From positions 1 to 64,000 of the forward strand of contig NZ_AMRI01000016.1 in the NCBI RefSeq assembly GCF_000299915.1: a stretch of DNA of 64,000 bases, read 5' to 3'. Shown here piece after piece: positions 32,711-42,409 of the stretch. Within the stretch, counting starts at the first letter, position 1. Every line of letters begins with the position of its first letter. A program made the translations under genes and the position numbers. The stretch is from Gallaecimonas xiamenensis 3-C-1. Its GTDB lineage: Bacteria > Pseudomonadota > Gammaproteobacteria > Enterobacterales > Gallaecimonadaceae. Under the pieces are notes generated by a model, which was given only the letters and a program-made list of their open reading frames with translations, had not been told where the DNA came from and did not search any database.

Positions 32711-33769
32711 CTAAAGGCCGGTGCCTTGCTGCCAGAACTGGCGCAGCCTGGGCAGCCAGTTGTCCACCACTATGCCCTTGCTGGCCCGCCAGGCCGGGTC
32801 GTAATAGGTGTTGAGGTAGCGCTCCCCCTGATCGCAGATCAAGGTGGCCACCGACCCGGCCTGGCCGGCCTGGTGCATGGCCTTGACCTTAGTGAGGGCG
32901 CCGAAGAAGTTGGTGCCGCTGCTGCCCCCCACCTTGCGCCCCAGCAGCTCTTCAAGGAGCAGCATGGCGGCAAAACTGGCGTCGTCCGGCACTTTGAGCA
33001 TGTCGTCGATAATGTCGGGCAGGAAGCTTGGCTCCGGCCTTGGCCGGCCTATGCCTTCGACACAGGAACCCTTGGTGCGAATGGCTTTATCGCGGCTGTG
33101 GTAGTAGTCGAAGAAGGCGGAATGCTCCGGGTCCACCACACAGAGGCGGGTGTTCATGCGGGCATAGCGGATATGGCGGCCAAGGGTGGCGGAGGTGCCG
33201 CCGGTGCCGGCGCTCATCACCACCCAGTGGGGTTCGGGGTGGGGCTCGTGGGCCAACTGGGCGAACAGGGTCTCGGCAATGTTGTTGTTGCCGCGCCAGT
33301 CGGTGGCCCGTTCGGCATAGGTGAACTGGTCCATGAAATGGCCGCCGGTTTCCCGGGCCAGGCGGTGGGATTCGGCGTCTATTTGGGCCGGGTCGTCCAC
33401 CAGGTGGCAGTGGCCGCCGTAGAAGGCGATCTTGGCTATCTTCTCCTGGGAGGTACCCTTGGGGATGACGGCGATAAAGGGCAGGCCCAGCAGCCGGGCG
33501 AAGTAGGCCTCGGACACCGCCGTTGAACCGCTGGACGCCTCTATGATGGTTTTGCCTTGGGTTATCCAGCCGTTGCACAGGCCATAAAGGAACAGGGAGC
33601 GGGCCAGGCGGTGCTTTAGGCTGCCGGTGGGGTGGCTGGACTCGTCCTTTAGATAGAGCTGGATGGACGTAAAAGCCGGGATATCCAGCTTCAACAGGTG
33701 GGTGTCGGCACTGCGCTGAAAATCCGCTTCAATCTTGTGGATGGCGTCGTTAATCCATTGACGGGGCAT
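32711..33769 (-). CDS. PLP-dependent cysteine-synthase-family enzyme (Cds1-like)
   Basis: A 352-residue fold-type II PLP protein. The PLP lysine is probably Lys52 in PTGSLKHRLARS; EASSGSTAVSEAYFARLLG is the substrate loop, and SAGTGGTSATLGRHIRY binds the cofactor phosphate. The N-terminal QRSADTHLLKLDIP and the C-terminal GRKVGGSSGTNFFGAL depart from CysK and CysM. They fit the group containing mycobacterial Cds1, a cysteine desulfhydrase releasing H2S. Synthase activity cannot be excluded. The gene next to it in the divergent direction is an unknown protein 63 bp away. Confidence 0.8.
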   Translation of the reverse strand: MPRQWINDAIHKIEADFQRSADTHLLKLDIPAFTSIQLYLKDESSHPTGSLKHRLARSLFLYGLCNGWITQGKTIIEASSGSTAVSEAYFARLLGLPFIAVIPKGTSQEKIAKIAFYGGHCHLVDDPAQIDAESHRLARETGGHFMDQFTYAERATDWRGNNNIAETLFAQLAHEPHPEPHWVVMSAGTGGTSATLGRHIRYARMNTRLCVVDPEHSAFFDYYHSRDKAIRTKGSCVEGIGRPRPEPSFLPDIIDDMLKVPDDASFAAMLLLEELLGRKVGGSSGTNFFGALTKVKAMHQAGQAGSVATLICDQGERYLNTYYDPAWRASKGIVVDNWLPRLRQFWQQGTGL

Positions 33770-33832
33770 GGGCTTTTCCTGGTGGGCCTGGTCATCGATA
33801 CTCTAGGCACTGTTGAGAACAGAGGAAAGAGC

Positions 33833-34408
33833 ATGGCCGCTGCCTATCTGCCCCTGGCCCGCATCGGTGAGGTCAGCCATTGGACCCTGGCCCAGCTGCT
33901 GGACGCCATGTACGACAACCAGGTCCAGCTCTACGGCCAGATACAGCTGGAGGGGGCCATCATCTATGAGCGCCGCCGCCTTGAGCGTTGGATATTGGGC
34001 TGCCTGGACTACCAGGGTATTGTCGCTTTGGGCTGGGATGAGTATCGCCATATCCGCCATAACAAGGTGGCCGAGGTTACCGGCTGCGAGCTGCTGAGCC
34101 CCGAGGGCATCCGCCATTGGCGGCCCTGGCCCCAGGGGGACTTTCCCCTGCCCAACGAGATGTTTTTTGCCGCCGATTTTTGCCCGGCGCCGCCGACCCG
34201 GCTAAGGGCCTGGCTGGGCCGCCCCTACCTTGGCGAGTGGCGACTGGGGCAGGTGGCCGACGAACTGGCAAGAACGGCCGGGGCCAGCGTTGACCCGCCA
34301 CAGCGCTACAACATCTTCGGCCTTTGCAAAGGAGTGAAGCTGGCCCCGGCCGACGCCCGTTTTTGCCTGGCCGAGATCCCCGCCGAGGTGCGCAGGCATG
34401 GGCCATAA
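33833..34408 (+). CDS. Hypothetical protein, 191 aa
   Basis: An unrecognised soluble protein. The start at 33833 (MAAAYLPLARIG) follows AGAGGAAAGAG; the open frame extends 45 codons upstream into the divergent gene but is not protein-like there. It has many Trp and Tyr residues and patterned leucines; WDEYRHIRHNKVAEVTGCELL and RLRAWLGRPYLGEWRLGQVADELA stand out. There is no signal peptide or membrane segment. It is divergent from the PLP enzyme. Confidence 0.7.
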   Translation: MAAAYLPLARIGEVSHWTLAQLLDAMYDNQVQLYGQIQLEGAIIYERRRLERWILGCLDYQGIVALGWDEYRHIRHNKVAEVTGCELLSPEGIRHWRPWPQGDFPLPNEMFFAADFCPAPPTRLRAWLGRPYLGEWRLGQVADELARTAGASVDPPQRYNIFGLCKGVKLAPADARFCLAEIPAEVRRHGP

Positions 34409-34432
34409 AAAAGGGCCCTAAGGCCCTTTAAC
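34409..34432 (-). terminator. Terminator of acuI
   Basis: On the minus strand AAAGGGCCTTAGGGCCCTTTTTT forms a hairpin with a T run after acuI. It can also serve the convergent unknown gene. Confidence 0.75.
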
Positions 34433-34512
34433 GGCTCACCAGCTCAGCTCAATCCGCACCTCTTCTGCCACCGGTTACGGCCGCCTTGGGCTCAACCTGT
34501 GGCAAATGCGGC

Positions 34513-35496
34513 TTAGCGGTTTACGTCCACCACCAGCCGGCCACAGACCTTGCCATCGAGCAGGGCCTGAGCCTTGCTGACCGCTTCGCCAAGCGTGATT
34601 TCTTCGGTGATGGCGGCAAGCTTTGCAGGGTCTAAGTCCCTTGCCAGCCGCTGCCAGGCAACCAGGCGCTCGGCTTTGGGGCGGGTGACGCTGTTGATAC
34701 CCAAAAGGCTCACCCCGCGCAGGATAAAGGGCGCCACAGTGGCGGGCAGATCCATGCCTTGGGCAAGACCACAGGCCGCCACCAGGCCGTCGCTTTGGGT
34801 CGCGGCGCAGGCGTTGGCGAGGGTGTGGCTGCCCACCGAGTCTACCACCGCAGCAAAGCGCTCTTTGGCTAGCGGCTTGCCGGGCTCGCTCAGCTCGCGC
34901 CTGTCGATGATGTGGCTGGCGCCAAGGGCCTTTAAGCCTTCGGCCAGTGCCGGGCGGCCGGTGGCGGCGGTAACCTGATAACCGAGCTTGGCCAAAAGGG
35001 CGATGGCAACGCTGCCCACACCGCCGTTGGCGCCGGTCACCAGCACCTCGCCTTTACTTGGGGTCAGGCCGTTGCGCTCAAGGGCCAGGATGCAAAGCAT
35101 GGCGGTGTAGCCGGCGGTGCCGATGGCCATGGCTTGGCGGCCATCAAAGGCCTCGGGCAGGGGCACCAGCCAGTCGCCACTCACCGAGGCCTTTTGGGAC
35201 AGCCCGCCCCAGTGCTGCTCGCCAACCCCCCAGCCGTTCAGCACCACCTTGTCGCCGGTCTTGAAGTCCGGGTGCTGGCTGTGGCTGACGGTACCGGCAA
35301 AGTCGATGCCCGGCACCATGGGAAAACGGCGCACCACCGGGCTGGTGCCACAAATGGCCAAGGCGTCTTTGTAGTTGAGGGTGCTGTGGCTGATATCCAC
35401 CTGCACGTCCCCTTGGGGCAGGGCGCTTTCGTCCAGGCTTTGCAGATTGCAGCGGTAACCTTGCTGGTCTTTTTCGACAACCAATGCGTTGAACAT
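34513..35496 (-). CDS. acuI: Acrylyl-CoA reductase (NADPH), AcuI/YhdH
   Basis: A 327-residue zinc-free medium-chain reductase. The length and motifs match YhdH/AcuI: MFNALVVEKDQQGYRCNLQSLDESALPQGDV, DISHSTLNYKDALAICGTSPVVRRFPMVPGIDFAGTV, and VLVTGANGGVGSVAIALLAKLGYQVTAATGR for NADPH. It turns toxic acryloyl-CoA into propionyl-CoA, a step in DMSP/acrylate use and a general detoxification. It lies one base after acuR on the same strand, the typical acuR-acuI arrangement of marine bacteria. Confidence 0.95.
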   Translation of the reverse strand: MFNALVVEKDQQGYRCNLQSLDESALPQGDVQVDISHSTLNYKDALAICGTSPVVRRFPMVPGIDFAGTVSHSQHPDFKTGDKVVLNGWGVGEQHWGGLSQKASVSGDWLVPLPEAFDGRQAMAIGTAGYTAMLCILALERNGLTPSKGEVLVTGANGGVGSVAIALLAKLGYQVTAATGRPALAEGLKALGASHIIDRRELSEPGKPLAKERFAAVVDSVGSHTLANACAATQSDGLVAACGLAQGMDLPATVAPFILRGVSLLGINSVTRPKAERLVAWQRLARDLDPAKLAAITEEITLGEAVSKAQALLDGKVCGRLVVDVNR

Positions 35497-35497
35497 G

Positions 35498-36139
35498 TTA
35501 ACTCCGTGACTGTGGCAGACCGGCCATAAAGCCGTTGATAAAGATGTCCAGAGGGGCCGCTGAGCGGCTAAGACGAGCGCGCAGCACGGCGCCTTCCCAA
35601 CCTATCCAGAAAAAGGCGGCAAGCTCCTGGGTGTCGGCACTTTGGGCCAAGGCGCCTTCTGTTTTGGCAAGTTCCAGGCACTGGGCCAGGCGGCGCTGCC
35701 AGCCGGTCAGCACCGCTTCTAAGCGCTCACGAAAAGGTGCCGGCAACAAGGTGACCTCCTGGCCAAGGTTGCCCACCAGGCAACCGCGCTCAAAGTGGTA
35801 TCTGGCCATGCCGGCCTTGGCCTCTTCGGCAAAGTCGGTGAGCCGTGCAAGGGCCGGGCGGGCAGGGTTGGTCAGGCACTTATCCAGCAGGTGGCAAAAG
35901 AAGGCGTCGTAGCTTTGTAGCACCGCCAGGCCGTAGGCTTCTTTGCTGGCAAAATAGTGGTAGAAGGAGCCTTTGGGCACGGATACCGAACGCAAGATGG
36001 CGTCAAGGCCGGTGGCGCTAAAGCCCTGGCTGGTATAGGTTTCGATACCGGCCCTGAGCAAGTCGGCTTTGATTTGCTCGGGGCTGCGGTCTTGGCGGGG
36101 CGGGCGGCCTCGGCGTTTGGGTTGGGTCGTATTTTCCAT
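35498..36139 (-). CDS. acuR: TetR family regulator, AcuR-like
   Basis: A 213-residue TetR protein. The N-terminus is basic (PKRRGRPPRQDRS), followed by an HTH (FSATGLDAILRSVSVPKGSFYHYFASKEAYGLAVL, about 40-74). The C-terminal part (HFERGCLVGNLGQEVTLL) resembles AcuR, which senses acrylate through a cysteine-containing pocket. It leads acuI in an operon. An inverted repeat lies 12 bp upstream of its start, indicating autorepression. Confidence 0.85.
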   Translation of the reverse strand: MENTTQPKRRGRPPRQDRSPEQIKADLLRAGIETYTSQGFSATGLDAILRSVSVPKGSFYHYFASKEAYGLAVLQSYDAFFCHLLDKCLTNPARPALARLTDFAEEAKAGMARYHFERGCLVGNLGQEVTLLPAPFRERLEAVLTGWQRRLAQCLELAKTEGALAQSADTQELAAFFWIGWEGAVLRARLSRSAAPLDIFINGFMAGLPQSRS

Positions 36140-36150
36140 GGAAATTAATT

Positions 36151-36165
36151 TAGACTGATCGTCTA
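36151..36165. promoter_or_regulatory. AcuR-type operator
   Basis: TAGAC-TGATC-GTCTA is a perfect 5-bp dyad around five bases, located between acuR and the divergent nitronate monooxygenase gene. Its position suits repression of both by the TetR protein. Confidence 0.6.
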
Positions 36166-36229
36166 TTAAATGGCAAGGTAAAAGCCCTGCCGGTTATCCG
36201 GCAGGCATGAAAGCCAAGCAGGAGGTGCC

Positions 36230-37279
36230 ATGAAATCTCAGTTGTTGTCGCGTCTCGGTATGACAGTGCCCATTATCCAAGCGCCCATGGTGGGGGTGTC
36301 TACGGCCCGGCTGGCGGCGGCGGTGTCGAACGCCGGTGGCCTTGGCAGTATTGGTGCCGGTGCCAGTACCGCCGAGCAGGCCAGGGCGCAAATCGCCGAG
36401 GTGCGGGCACTCACCGACAAGCCTTTTAACCTCAATCTTTTTTGCCACCAGCCGGCCCAGGCCGACCCGCTGCGTGAGGCGGCCTGGCTGGCGCACCTCG
36501 CCCCCTTCTTTGCCGAATTGGGCGCCAAGGCGCCAACGGCCATTGGCGAGATCTATCAAAGCTTTGTAGGCGACGAGGCGATGCTCGCCATGCTGCTGGA
36601 AGAAAAACCGGCGGTGGTGAGCTTTCACTTTGGCCTGCCGCCGCAAGGGGCCATCGACGCCCTGAAAAAGGCCGGTATCACCTTGCTGGCCACTGCCACC
36701 AACCTGGCAGAAGCCAAGCAGATTGAAGCGGCCGGTATCGATGCCATCGTTGCCCAAGGGGTAGAGGCCGGTGGCCACCGGGGCGTGTTTAGCCCCAATG
36801 AGGACGATGAGATCGGCACTTTGGCGCTGGTCAGGCAGCTGGCCCAGGCCTGCCAAGTGCCGGTTATGGCCGCTGGCGGCATTATGGACGGCGCCGGTAT
36901 TCGCGCTGCCATGGCGCTCGGGGCGCAAGGGGTGCAGCTGGGCACCGCCTTTATTCTTTGCCCCGAATCGGCGGCCAACGACGCCTACCGCGCCGCCATG
37001 AAAAGCGAGCGCGCCCTGCATACCGCCATTACCAGCAATATCTCCGGCCGCCCGGCCCGGGGCCTACCCAACCGCTTTTACCAGCCGCTTGATGATTTAG
37101 CGCCAGCGCTGCCGGATTACCCCATCGCCTATGACGCCGGTAAAGCCCTGGTAGCGGCCGCCAAGGCCGCAGGAAGTGAGGATTTTGCGGTGCAGTGGGC
37201 CGGTCAGGGGGCGCCTTTGGCCCGCGCCTTGCCGGCCGGCGAGCTGGTCCGTACCCTGGTCCGGGAAATGAGCGATTAA
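36230..37279 (+). CDS. Nitronate monooxygenase (2-nitropropane dioxygenase family)
   Basis: A 349-residue FMN TIM-barrel enzyme. The signatures are [31 protein letters not shown] (about 14-44), [17 protein letters not shown], and [32 protein letters not shown]. It oxidises alkyl nitronates such as propionate 3-nitronate. The start follows AGGAGG. It is divergent from acuR-acuI and may share that operator; the shared theme of reactive three-carbon acids is suggestive only. Confidence 0.9.
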   Translation: MKSQLLSRLGMTVPIIQAPMVGVSTARLAAAVSNAGGLGSIGAGASTAEQARAQIAEVRALTDKPFNLNLFCHQPAQADPLREAAWLAHLAPFFAELGAKAPTAIGEIYQSFVGDEAMLAMLLEEKPAVVSFHFGLPPQGAIDALKKAGITLLATATNLAEAKQIEAAGIDAIVAQGVEAGGHRGVFSPNEDDEIGTLALVRQLAQACQVPVMAAGGIMDGAGIRAAMALGAQGVQLGTAFILCPESAANDAYRAAMKSERALHTAITSNISGRPARGLPNRFYQPLDDLAPALPDYPIAYDAGKALVAAAKAAGSEDFAVQWAGQGAPLARALPAGELVRTLVREMSD

Positions 37280-37457
37280 ATGTATTAACAGGTTGAAGGT
37301 CAGAGGCATTCGCGAGAGACCATTTTTGATTGGCTCTGCCTCCAAGTGAAGAGTGAGGTCTAGTACGTCACATGATTGAGCCTTGAATAGAACTATAAAA
37401 CGTTGTGTGAACTTTTATCCTATTGTAAATTCACGTTGACTTTTCAAAAAATCAAGG

Positions 37458-38006
37458 ATGATAGAAGTGAGTATAAACCTCTCCCAGCAGACTTTTCGAT
37501 CGCATCAGTTGATGCAGATAGCTAATGAAGCAACTCGTTTTTTAGAGTCCACACCAAAACACACATTGCCGTTAGGTTCCACATTTAATGGGGCTGGAGT
37601 GTATGCTTTATATTATAGTGGCGGTCATCAAAGCTATAAGAGCTTGGGGGGAAATCCAATATATGTCGGAAAAGCTGTTCCCACTGGTGCTAGAACTGGG
37701 GCAATAACTAACAGAGAAGAACCTAAACTAAAAAATCGTCTTGCTGAGCACGTAAGAAGTATTCAGCAGGCAAGTAATTTAGAGATAAAAGACTTCAAAT
37801 GTCATTTTATGATCATTCCAATCGAAATGAGTGCCATTATTCCAGTTGTGGAGTCGACGCTGATAAACCGCTATCAGCCGATCTGGAATACTAAGATTGA
37901 CGGGTTTGGTAACCATGATCCTGGTAGCGGTCGTTACGAACAGGCAAGATCTGAGTGGGATAGACTGCATCCTGGAAGGAAATGGGCTGATAAGCTGAAA
38001 GGATAG
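37458..38006 (+). CDS. Eco29kI-family GIY-YIG restriction endonuclease
   Basis: A 182-residue GIY-YIG nuclease. GVY (47-49) and YVG (69-71) are the name motifs. RLAEH (Arg94, His98), Glu132 in VESTLI and Asn144 in PIWNT complete the active site. The spacing from Arg to His, Glu and Asn equals that of Eco29kI, which cuts CCGCGG. The start may be ATG at 37458, which sits directly after AAGG, or GTG at 37467, which is better spaced from it. AT-rich, and convergent with a cytosine-5 methyltransferase gene 28 bp away: a type II system acquired by transfer. The 178 bp upstream (37280-37457) hold only its promoter region. Confidence 0.9.
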   Translation: MIEVSINLSQQTFRSHQLMQIANEATRFLESTPKHTLPLGSTFNGAGVYALYYSGGHQSYKSLGGNPIYVGKAVPTGARTGAITNREEPKLKNRLAEHVRSIQQASNLEIKDFKCHFMIIPIEMSAIIPVVESTLINRYQPIWNTKIDGFGNHDPGSGRYEQARSEWDRLHPGRKWADKLKG

Positions 38007-38018
38007 ATTTATTTTTTG

Positions 38019-38042
38019 GTAGGTAAGGCTCGCCTTACCTAC
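38019..38042. repeat. 11-bp perfect hairpin between convergent R and M genes
   Basis: GTAGGTAAGGC-TC-GCCTTACCTAC overlaps the last codons of the methyltransferase gene. A T run precedes it on the plus strand, but no good T run follows on either strand, so it is a weak terminator candidate. Confidence 0.5.
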
Positions 38043-39180
38043 TTAATATACTTCTGTAAATACTGATTCCAATTGTTTCGGCAAGTTGTGAAGGAACAGC
38101 ATTTCCTAACTGCCTCATTACCTCTCCCCAGGCTCCTGAGAAAATGAAGTCGTCAGGGAAAGTTTGAATTCTTGCGCTTTCTCTAACTGTAAAATATCGA
38201 ACTGAACCATCTTCATAACGGATCATGTTCTCTCCACCAGGAACGCCATGTCCTCCAGCCTTTAATGTCTTAGATGGTTCATCGATATAGCTTCCTGTAT
38301 GGCCAGGATAACTTTTTGCTCCATCTTTGAATTCGTGATGGTCTAAGTTGCAAGATGCGAATGTATCTCTAGGATCAGGAATATCACTAATAGCATCTCT
38401 TACCGTGCGCCATGATTTCAAAGATGGTTTTGAGCCTTTGTATTTTTTTTGGAGGCGCATTGCCAGCGAGTATTCAGACTTTGTTCTAGGAGGGGGAAGG
38501 ATATTATGTTTTTCCCAATAGGATTGGTCAACAATTTTACTCCATAGCAAGGCATCTTGACTATGGGTAGGCTCCGGAAAAGACCATGTAACATTAATAT
38601 CATTCCTGAACCCTATGATGAATACGCGCTCTCGCTTCTGAGGAACACCATAGTCAGCAGCGTTTACTAGCTGATACGTAATTTTATATTCGGGTAGGGA
38701 TGCGCTATTAATCGCTTCCAATCTATTCCTATGAGAGTGCCAATCTTCATTCTTCTCAGAAGGAAATGACGGATACTGCAATTGAAGTAGAATATAGTCA
38801 AAATACTCCTTGAAGTTACTTCGTAACAGTCCCTTCACGTTCTCAAATAAAAATACTTTTGGGCTCAGCTCTCTAACCGCTCTCACGGCTTCAGGAAACA
38901 TATCGCGGTTGTCGTTATGCGCTTTATGCTTACCTCCTAGAGAGAATGGCTGGCACGGAGGCCCTCCTGAGACTAAATCGATACTATCATCAATGGTGTT
39001 GTAGTCGAAATCGCGGATATCTCCCTCAAAGAGTCGCGAGCCATAACCAGTGCATTCATTCAAGCGTAAGGTATTGCAGGCGTCCCTGTTATGTTCAATA
39101 ACGCTCATATGTTTAAATCCTGAGCGGCTGAGGCCGATCGCTAGCCCGCCTCCTCCTGCAAAAAGTTCAACTGACTTCAT
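38035..39180 (-). CDS. DNA (cytosine-5) methyltransferase
   Basis: A 381-residue type II modification enzyme with the motifs in normal order: motif I VELFAGGGGLAIGL; motif IV SGGPPCQPFS with catalytic Cys76; motif VI ENVKG; motif VIII QKRERVFIIGFR; motif X GNAVPSQLAETIG near the C-terminus. The target-recognition region lies at about 210-310. It should protect the site cut by the convergent nuclease, presumably CCGCGG. AT-rich codons mark it as part of the same transferred unit. No C-protein regulator is present. Confidence 0.93.
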   Translation of the reverse strand: MKSVELFAGGGGLAIGLSRSGFKHMSVIEHNRDACNTLRLNECTGYGSRLFEGDIRDFDYNTIDDSIDLVSGGPPCQPFSLGGKHKAHNDNRDMFPEAVRAVRELSPKVFLFENVKGLLRSNFKEYFDYILLQLQYPSFPSEKNEDWHSHRNRLEAINSASLPEYKITYQLVNAADYGVPQKRERVFIIGFRNDINVTWSFPEPTHSQDALLWSKIVDQSYWEKHNILPPPRTKSEYSLAMRLQKKYKGSKPSLKSWRTVRDAISDIPDPRDTFASCNLDHHEFKDGAKSYPGHTGSYIDEPSKTLKAGGHGVPGGENMIRYEDGSVRYFTVRESARIQTFPDDFIFSGAWGEVMRQLGNAVPSQLAETIGISIYRSILSR

Positions 39181-39628
39181 CTCGTAACTTATGTCTTGGT
39201 AGCTAACTAATTGATTTTGTTGGTAGTGCTGCCGCTTGTTTTCTTCGACCAGCCGCCTATATTAATCACAGCAGCACTCAAAGACAAAGAGGTTGCGCAT
39301 TAAAAGCGCTGATAATTTAACCTTTATCTGCTGGAAATATGTCAGCGCAGATTTTCAGAGTGTTGATTTTTTCTCTTCGAAATCAACGACGACATTATTT
39401 ATGGATGGGAGATTTATAGGTATGCAAAAATGAATGCTAATAAAATGTCATAGCACTTTTATTAGCAGGAATTCTTAAGGTCTTTATTTGAGCTGTGATA
39501 GATTTTTAGGTCCTTGCATAAGAGAACTACTGTTCTTTGATGGCAGAACTTTAGGGGAAGTATAAGTAAGTTGCATTGGATTGGGGATATTGGCAAAGCT
39601 ATTTCTAATCTTCACTAGTCATATTTAT
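39181..39628. other. 448-bp AT-rich intergenic region
   Basis: This carries the methyltransferase promoter region and the right edge of the AT-rich island. I find no open frame of note, no terminal repeats and no tRNA. The base composition returns to GC-rich at the end of barA (about 39640). Confidence 0.5.
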
Positions 39629-42322
39629 TCACCCCACCAGCCCCTGCCGTCCTACCTCTTCATCCAACTTATCCATCTCGTCGATAAGTTCGAACACTTC
39701 CGGTTCCAGGTCGGCGGTGGCGGCGCCTTTTTTCAGGGCCGTTTCGATTTCGTGGGCCAGGTTTTTCAGGCTGGGGGTGCCGGTGTAGGCCAGGGCGCCG
39801 TTGAATTTATGAATGTGCTGGTAAAGGGCTTCGCTGTCCCCTTCGGCCAGGGCCTGTTCCAGTTCCTGGCGGGTTTGCGGCAGGGAATCGACCAGCATTT
39901 TGACCATGTCCTTGGCCAGGGCTTCACGGCCGCCGGCTTGCTTTAAGGCCTGATCCCAGTCCAGCACCACCTTGGCCTTGAGCCAGCGCAGCAGGCTGGC
40001 GTGCAGGGTGCGCTCGTCTATGGGTTTGGTGAGGTAGTCGTCCATGCCCTGGTTGAGCAGTTTCTCGCGTTCCCCGGCCATGGCGTGGGCGGTAACGGCG
40101 ATGACGGGCGGGCAGCCCTGGCCCAGCTTTTCACGGATCTTGGTCATGGCGGTGACCCCGTCCATGTTGGGCATTTGGATATCCATGAAGATGACGTCGA
40201 ACTGCCACTTGTCCACCGCTTCGAGGGCCAGCAGACCGCTGGCGGCGGTATGCACTTCGCAGGGGGTGTCTTCCAGCAGGGCCGCCATCAGCTTGAGGTT
40301 GGGGGCGTTGTCGTCCACCACCAGGATCCGGCCTGGGGGCAGGGGCGCCAGGGCACTGGGGGCACTGAGGGGTTGTTGGTGGCTGCTGGGCAAATCCCCC
40401 ACCAGGGCCCGGTACAGGCGCGGCGCAGTCAGGGGTTTGACCAGGCAGTGGTCCAGCCCCAGTTGCAGCAGCTGTTCCCGCACCTGTGGGTCGGCATGGT
40501 TGGACAGGCCAATCAGGGTGGCGCCCTGGGGCTTGTCCAACTGCTTGAGCAGATCCATGACGTTGCTGCGTTCCAGCTGGTCCAGCAGCACGAAGTCGGC
40601 CTGGGGCATCAGGCGCGGGTCATCGGTGCTCTTAAGCACAAAGGGCCAGCTCTTCATCAGCAGGGTCATCATCTGGCGGGTGCGGCGGCTGCCGTTGACC
40701 AACACCAGGGTCTTGTCCTGAAGAGGTTCCATGGGCAGGGCGTCGTGGAACACCATGTTGGCCCTTTTCACCGGCAGGGTGAACCAGAAGGTGGAGCCCC
40801 GACCCAGTTGGCTTTCCAGGCCCATCTGGCCGTTCATCTGGGCCACCAGGGTCTTGGAGATAATAAGGCCGAGGCCGGTGCCGCCGAAGCGGCGGGTAAT
40901 GGAGGCGTCGGCCTGGGCGAAGGCGTTGAACAGGTGCTGTTGCTGCTTGGGGTCGATGCCGACGCCGGTGTCGGTGACGGTGACCTTGATTTCGCAGTCG
41001 TCGCTGCCTTCGCGGCAGCTGTGGCTTACCACCACGTCCACGCCGCCGGCCTGGGTGAACTTGACGGCGTTACCCATCAGGTTGGTCAGCACCTGTTTGA
41101 GGCGCAGGGCGTCCCCCACCAGGGCGTCCGGGGTGTCGGGGGGCAGGTGCAGGCACAGTTCCAGGCCTTTTTCCCGGGCGTTGGCCCCCATCATGTCCAC
41201 CACTTCGAAGAGGGCGTCGTGGAAGCTGTAAGGAGTGGTGTCCAGTTGCAGCTTGCCGGCTTCGAGTTTGGAGAAGTCCAGTACGTCGTTGATGATGGCC
41301 AGCAGGTGCTGGGCCGAGCGCTCTATGGTTTGCAGGTAGTCGGTCTGGCTGGGGGTGAGCTGGGTCTTCATCAGCTGGCGGGCAAAGCCCAGCACGCCGT
41401 TGAGCGGGGTGCGCAGCTCGTGGCTCATGTTGGCCAGGAACTCGGATTTGACCTGGCTGGCTTCCTGGGCGCGCTTGCGGGCCTTGTCCAGCTCGATGTT
41501 CTGGATCTCCACCTGTTCCAAGGTCATGCGCAGGTCATAGGTGGCCTGGTCGATGTTGTGCTGCATGTCGGCGTGGTATTCGTCCAGGGACTTGGCCATG
41601 GCGTTGATACCGTTTTTCAGGGTATCGAGCTCGCCGATCAGCACCCCTTGCACCCGGGTGTCGAGCTTGCCTTCGCGGATGCGATCCACCGCATGCACCA
41701 TGTTGGAGATGGGGTCGGTGACGTGCTTTAGCAGGCGCCAGGTAAAGAGCAGGTGCACCATGACGCCGATAAAGACGATCAGCAGGGTGCGAAACAGGGC
41801 TTCGTGCTGGGCGACCGTGGTGCCGTCCTGGTTGAGCTGGATGGTGATGTAGCCCAGCAGTGGCTGGTTGGGGTCTATCTTGTCGCGATAGCTGGCGTAG
41901 AAGCTGGTGTCGGCCACTATGGGGGCCCGCAGCATCAGCCGGCCCTCGTTGTAGGCAAAGGTGGGGATTTGCGGGATGGGCTGGCCGGCGGGCAGCTTCA
42001 TCAGCGGGAAGTCCCGGTGGAAAGTAGAGGACACCATGGGGGTGCCGTCCTTGTCGTAGACGGCGATGTTCTTGATGGCTTCGGTGTTGCGCCGGTGCAC
42101 GGCGCTGACCAGGCGTTTGAGCTGTTCCCGGTCTTCCAGCACCAGGCCGGGCTCGGCCGCTACTGTCAGGGGTTCGATAACGGCAATGCCCTGATCTTTC
42201 AGGTGCTCCAGTACCTCTTGGTAGCGTTGCAGGGTAAAATACCCGCCCAACAGGGTGCCGATCAGCAACGTTGGGGCCAAGGTCAGTATTAATACCCAGG
42301 CGCGTAGGCCAAATCTGGTCAT
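39629..42322 (-). CDS. barA: Hybrid sensor histidine kinase BarA
   Basis: An 897-residue tripartite kinase. Membrane helix 1 (about 9-27), a periplasmic sensor (about 30-175), helix 2 (about 178-196), HAMP (about 197-250), HisKA with His301 in [20 protein letters not shown], an HATPase with DTGVGI and GGTGLGL, a degenerate receiver (about 535-645), a full receiver with Asp714 in [11 protein letters not shown], and an HPT domain with His838. It phosphorylates UvrY/GacA and so drives CsrB-type RNAs and the carbon-storage switch. It is divergent from rlmD, as is common in gammaproteobacteria. Confidence 0.96.
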   Translation of the reverse strand: MTRFGLRAWVLILTLAPTLLIGTLLGGYFTLQRYQEVLEHLKDQGIAVIEPLTVAAEPGLVLEDREQLKRLVSAVHRRNTEAIKNIAVYDKDGTPMVSSTFHRDFPLMKLPAGQPIPQIPTFAYNEGRLMLRAPIVADTSFYASYRDKIDPNQPLLGYITIQLNQDGTTVAQHEALFRTLLIVFIGVMVHLLFTWRLLKHVTDPISNMVHAVDRIREGKLDTRVQGVLIGELDTLKNGINAMAKSLDEYHADMQHNIDQATYDLRMTLEQVEIQNIELDKARKRAQEASQVKSEFLANMSHELRTPLNGVLGFARQLMKTQLTPSQTDYLQTIERSAQHLLAIINDVLDFSKLEAGKLQLDTTPYSFHDALFEVVDMMGANAREKGLELCLHLPPDTPDALVGDALRLKQVLTNLMGNAVKFTQAGGVDVVVSHSCREGSDDCEIKVTVTDTGVGIDPKQQQHLFNAFAQADASITRRFGGTGLGLIISKTLVAQMNGQMGLESQLGRGSTFWFTLPVKRANMVFHDALPMEPLQDKTLVLVNGSRRTRQMMTLLMKSWPFVLKSTDDPRLMPQADFVLLDQLERSNVMDLLKQLDKPQGATLIGLSNHADPQVREQLLQLGLDHCLVKPLTAPRLYRALVGDLPSSHQQPLSAPSALAPLPPGRILVVDDNAPNLKLMAALLEDTPCEVHTAASGLLALEAVDKWQFDVIFMDIQMPNMDGVTAMTKIREKLGQGCPPVIAVTAHAMAGEREKLLNQGMDDYLTKPIDERTLHASLLRWLKAKVVLDWDQALKQAGGREALAKDMVKMLVDSLPQTRQELEQALAEGDSEALYQHIHKFNGALAYTGTPSLKNLAHEIETALKKGAATADLEPEVFELIDEMDKLDEEVGRQGLVG

Positions 42323-42409
42323 GCCGGTGACTAGGGTCCTTTATCGATCAAATGCATCCTTTCCCGCCGCTATAATGGCACAGCCTTTTGCCAATCCCCA
42401 AGGTCTCCC

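Noticed and set aside
33698-33832. N-terminal extension of the 191-aa unknown protein
   Set aside because: The extra 45 codons overlap the divergent PLP enzyme gene and have no ribosome site, whereas ATG at 33833 has AGAGGAAAG.
37280-39628. Prophage or insertion sequence carrying the restriction genes
   Set aside because: No transposase, integrase, phage gene, terminal inverted repeat or target duplication was found at the island edges.
40001-41731. 576-aa open frame on the plus strand
   Set aside because: It is antisense to barA, whose domains are unambiguous; long antisense frames are usual in GC-rich DNA. The protein is Gly/Val/His-rich low-complexity sequence.
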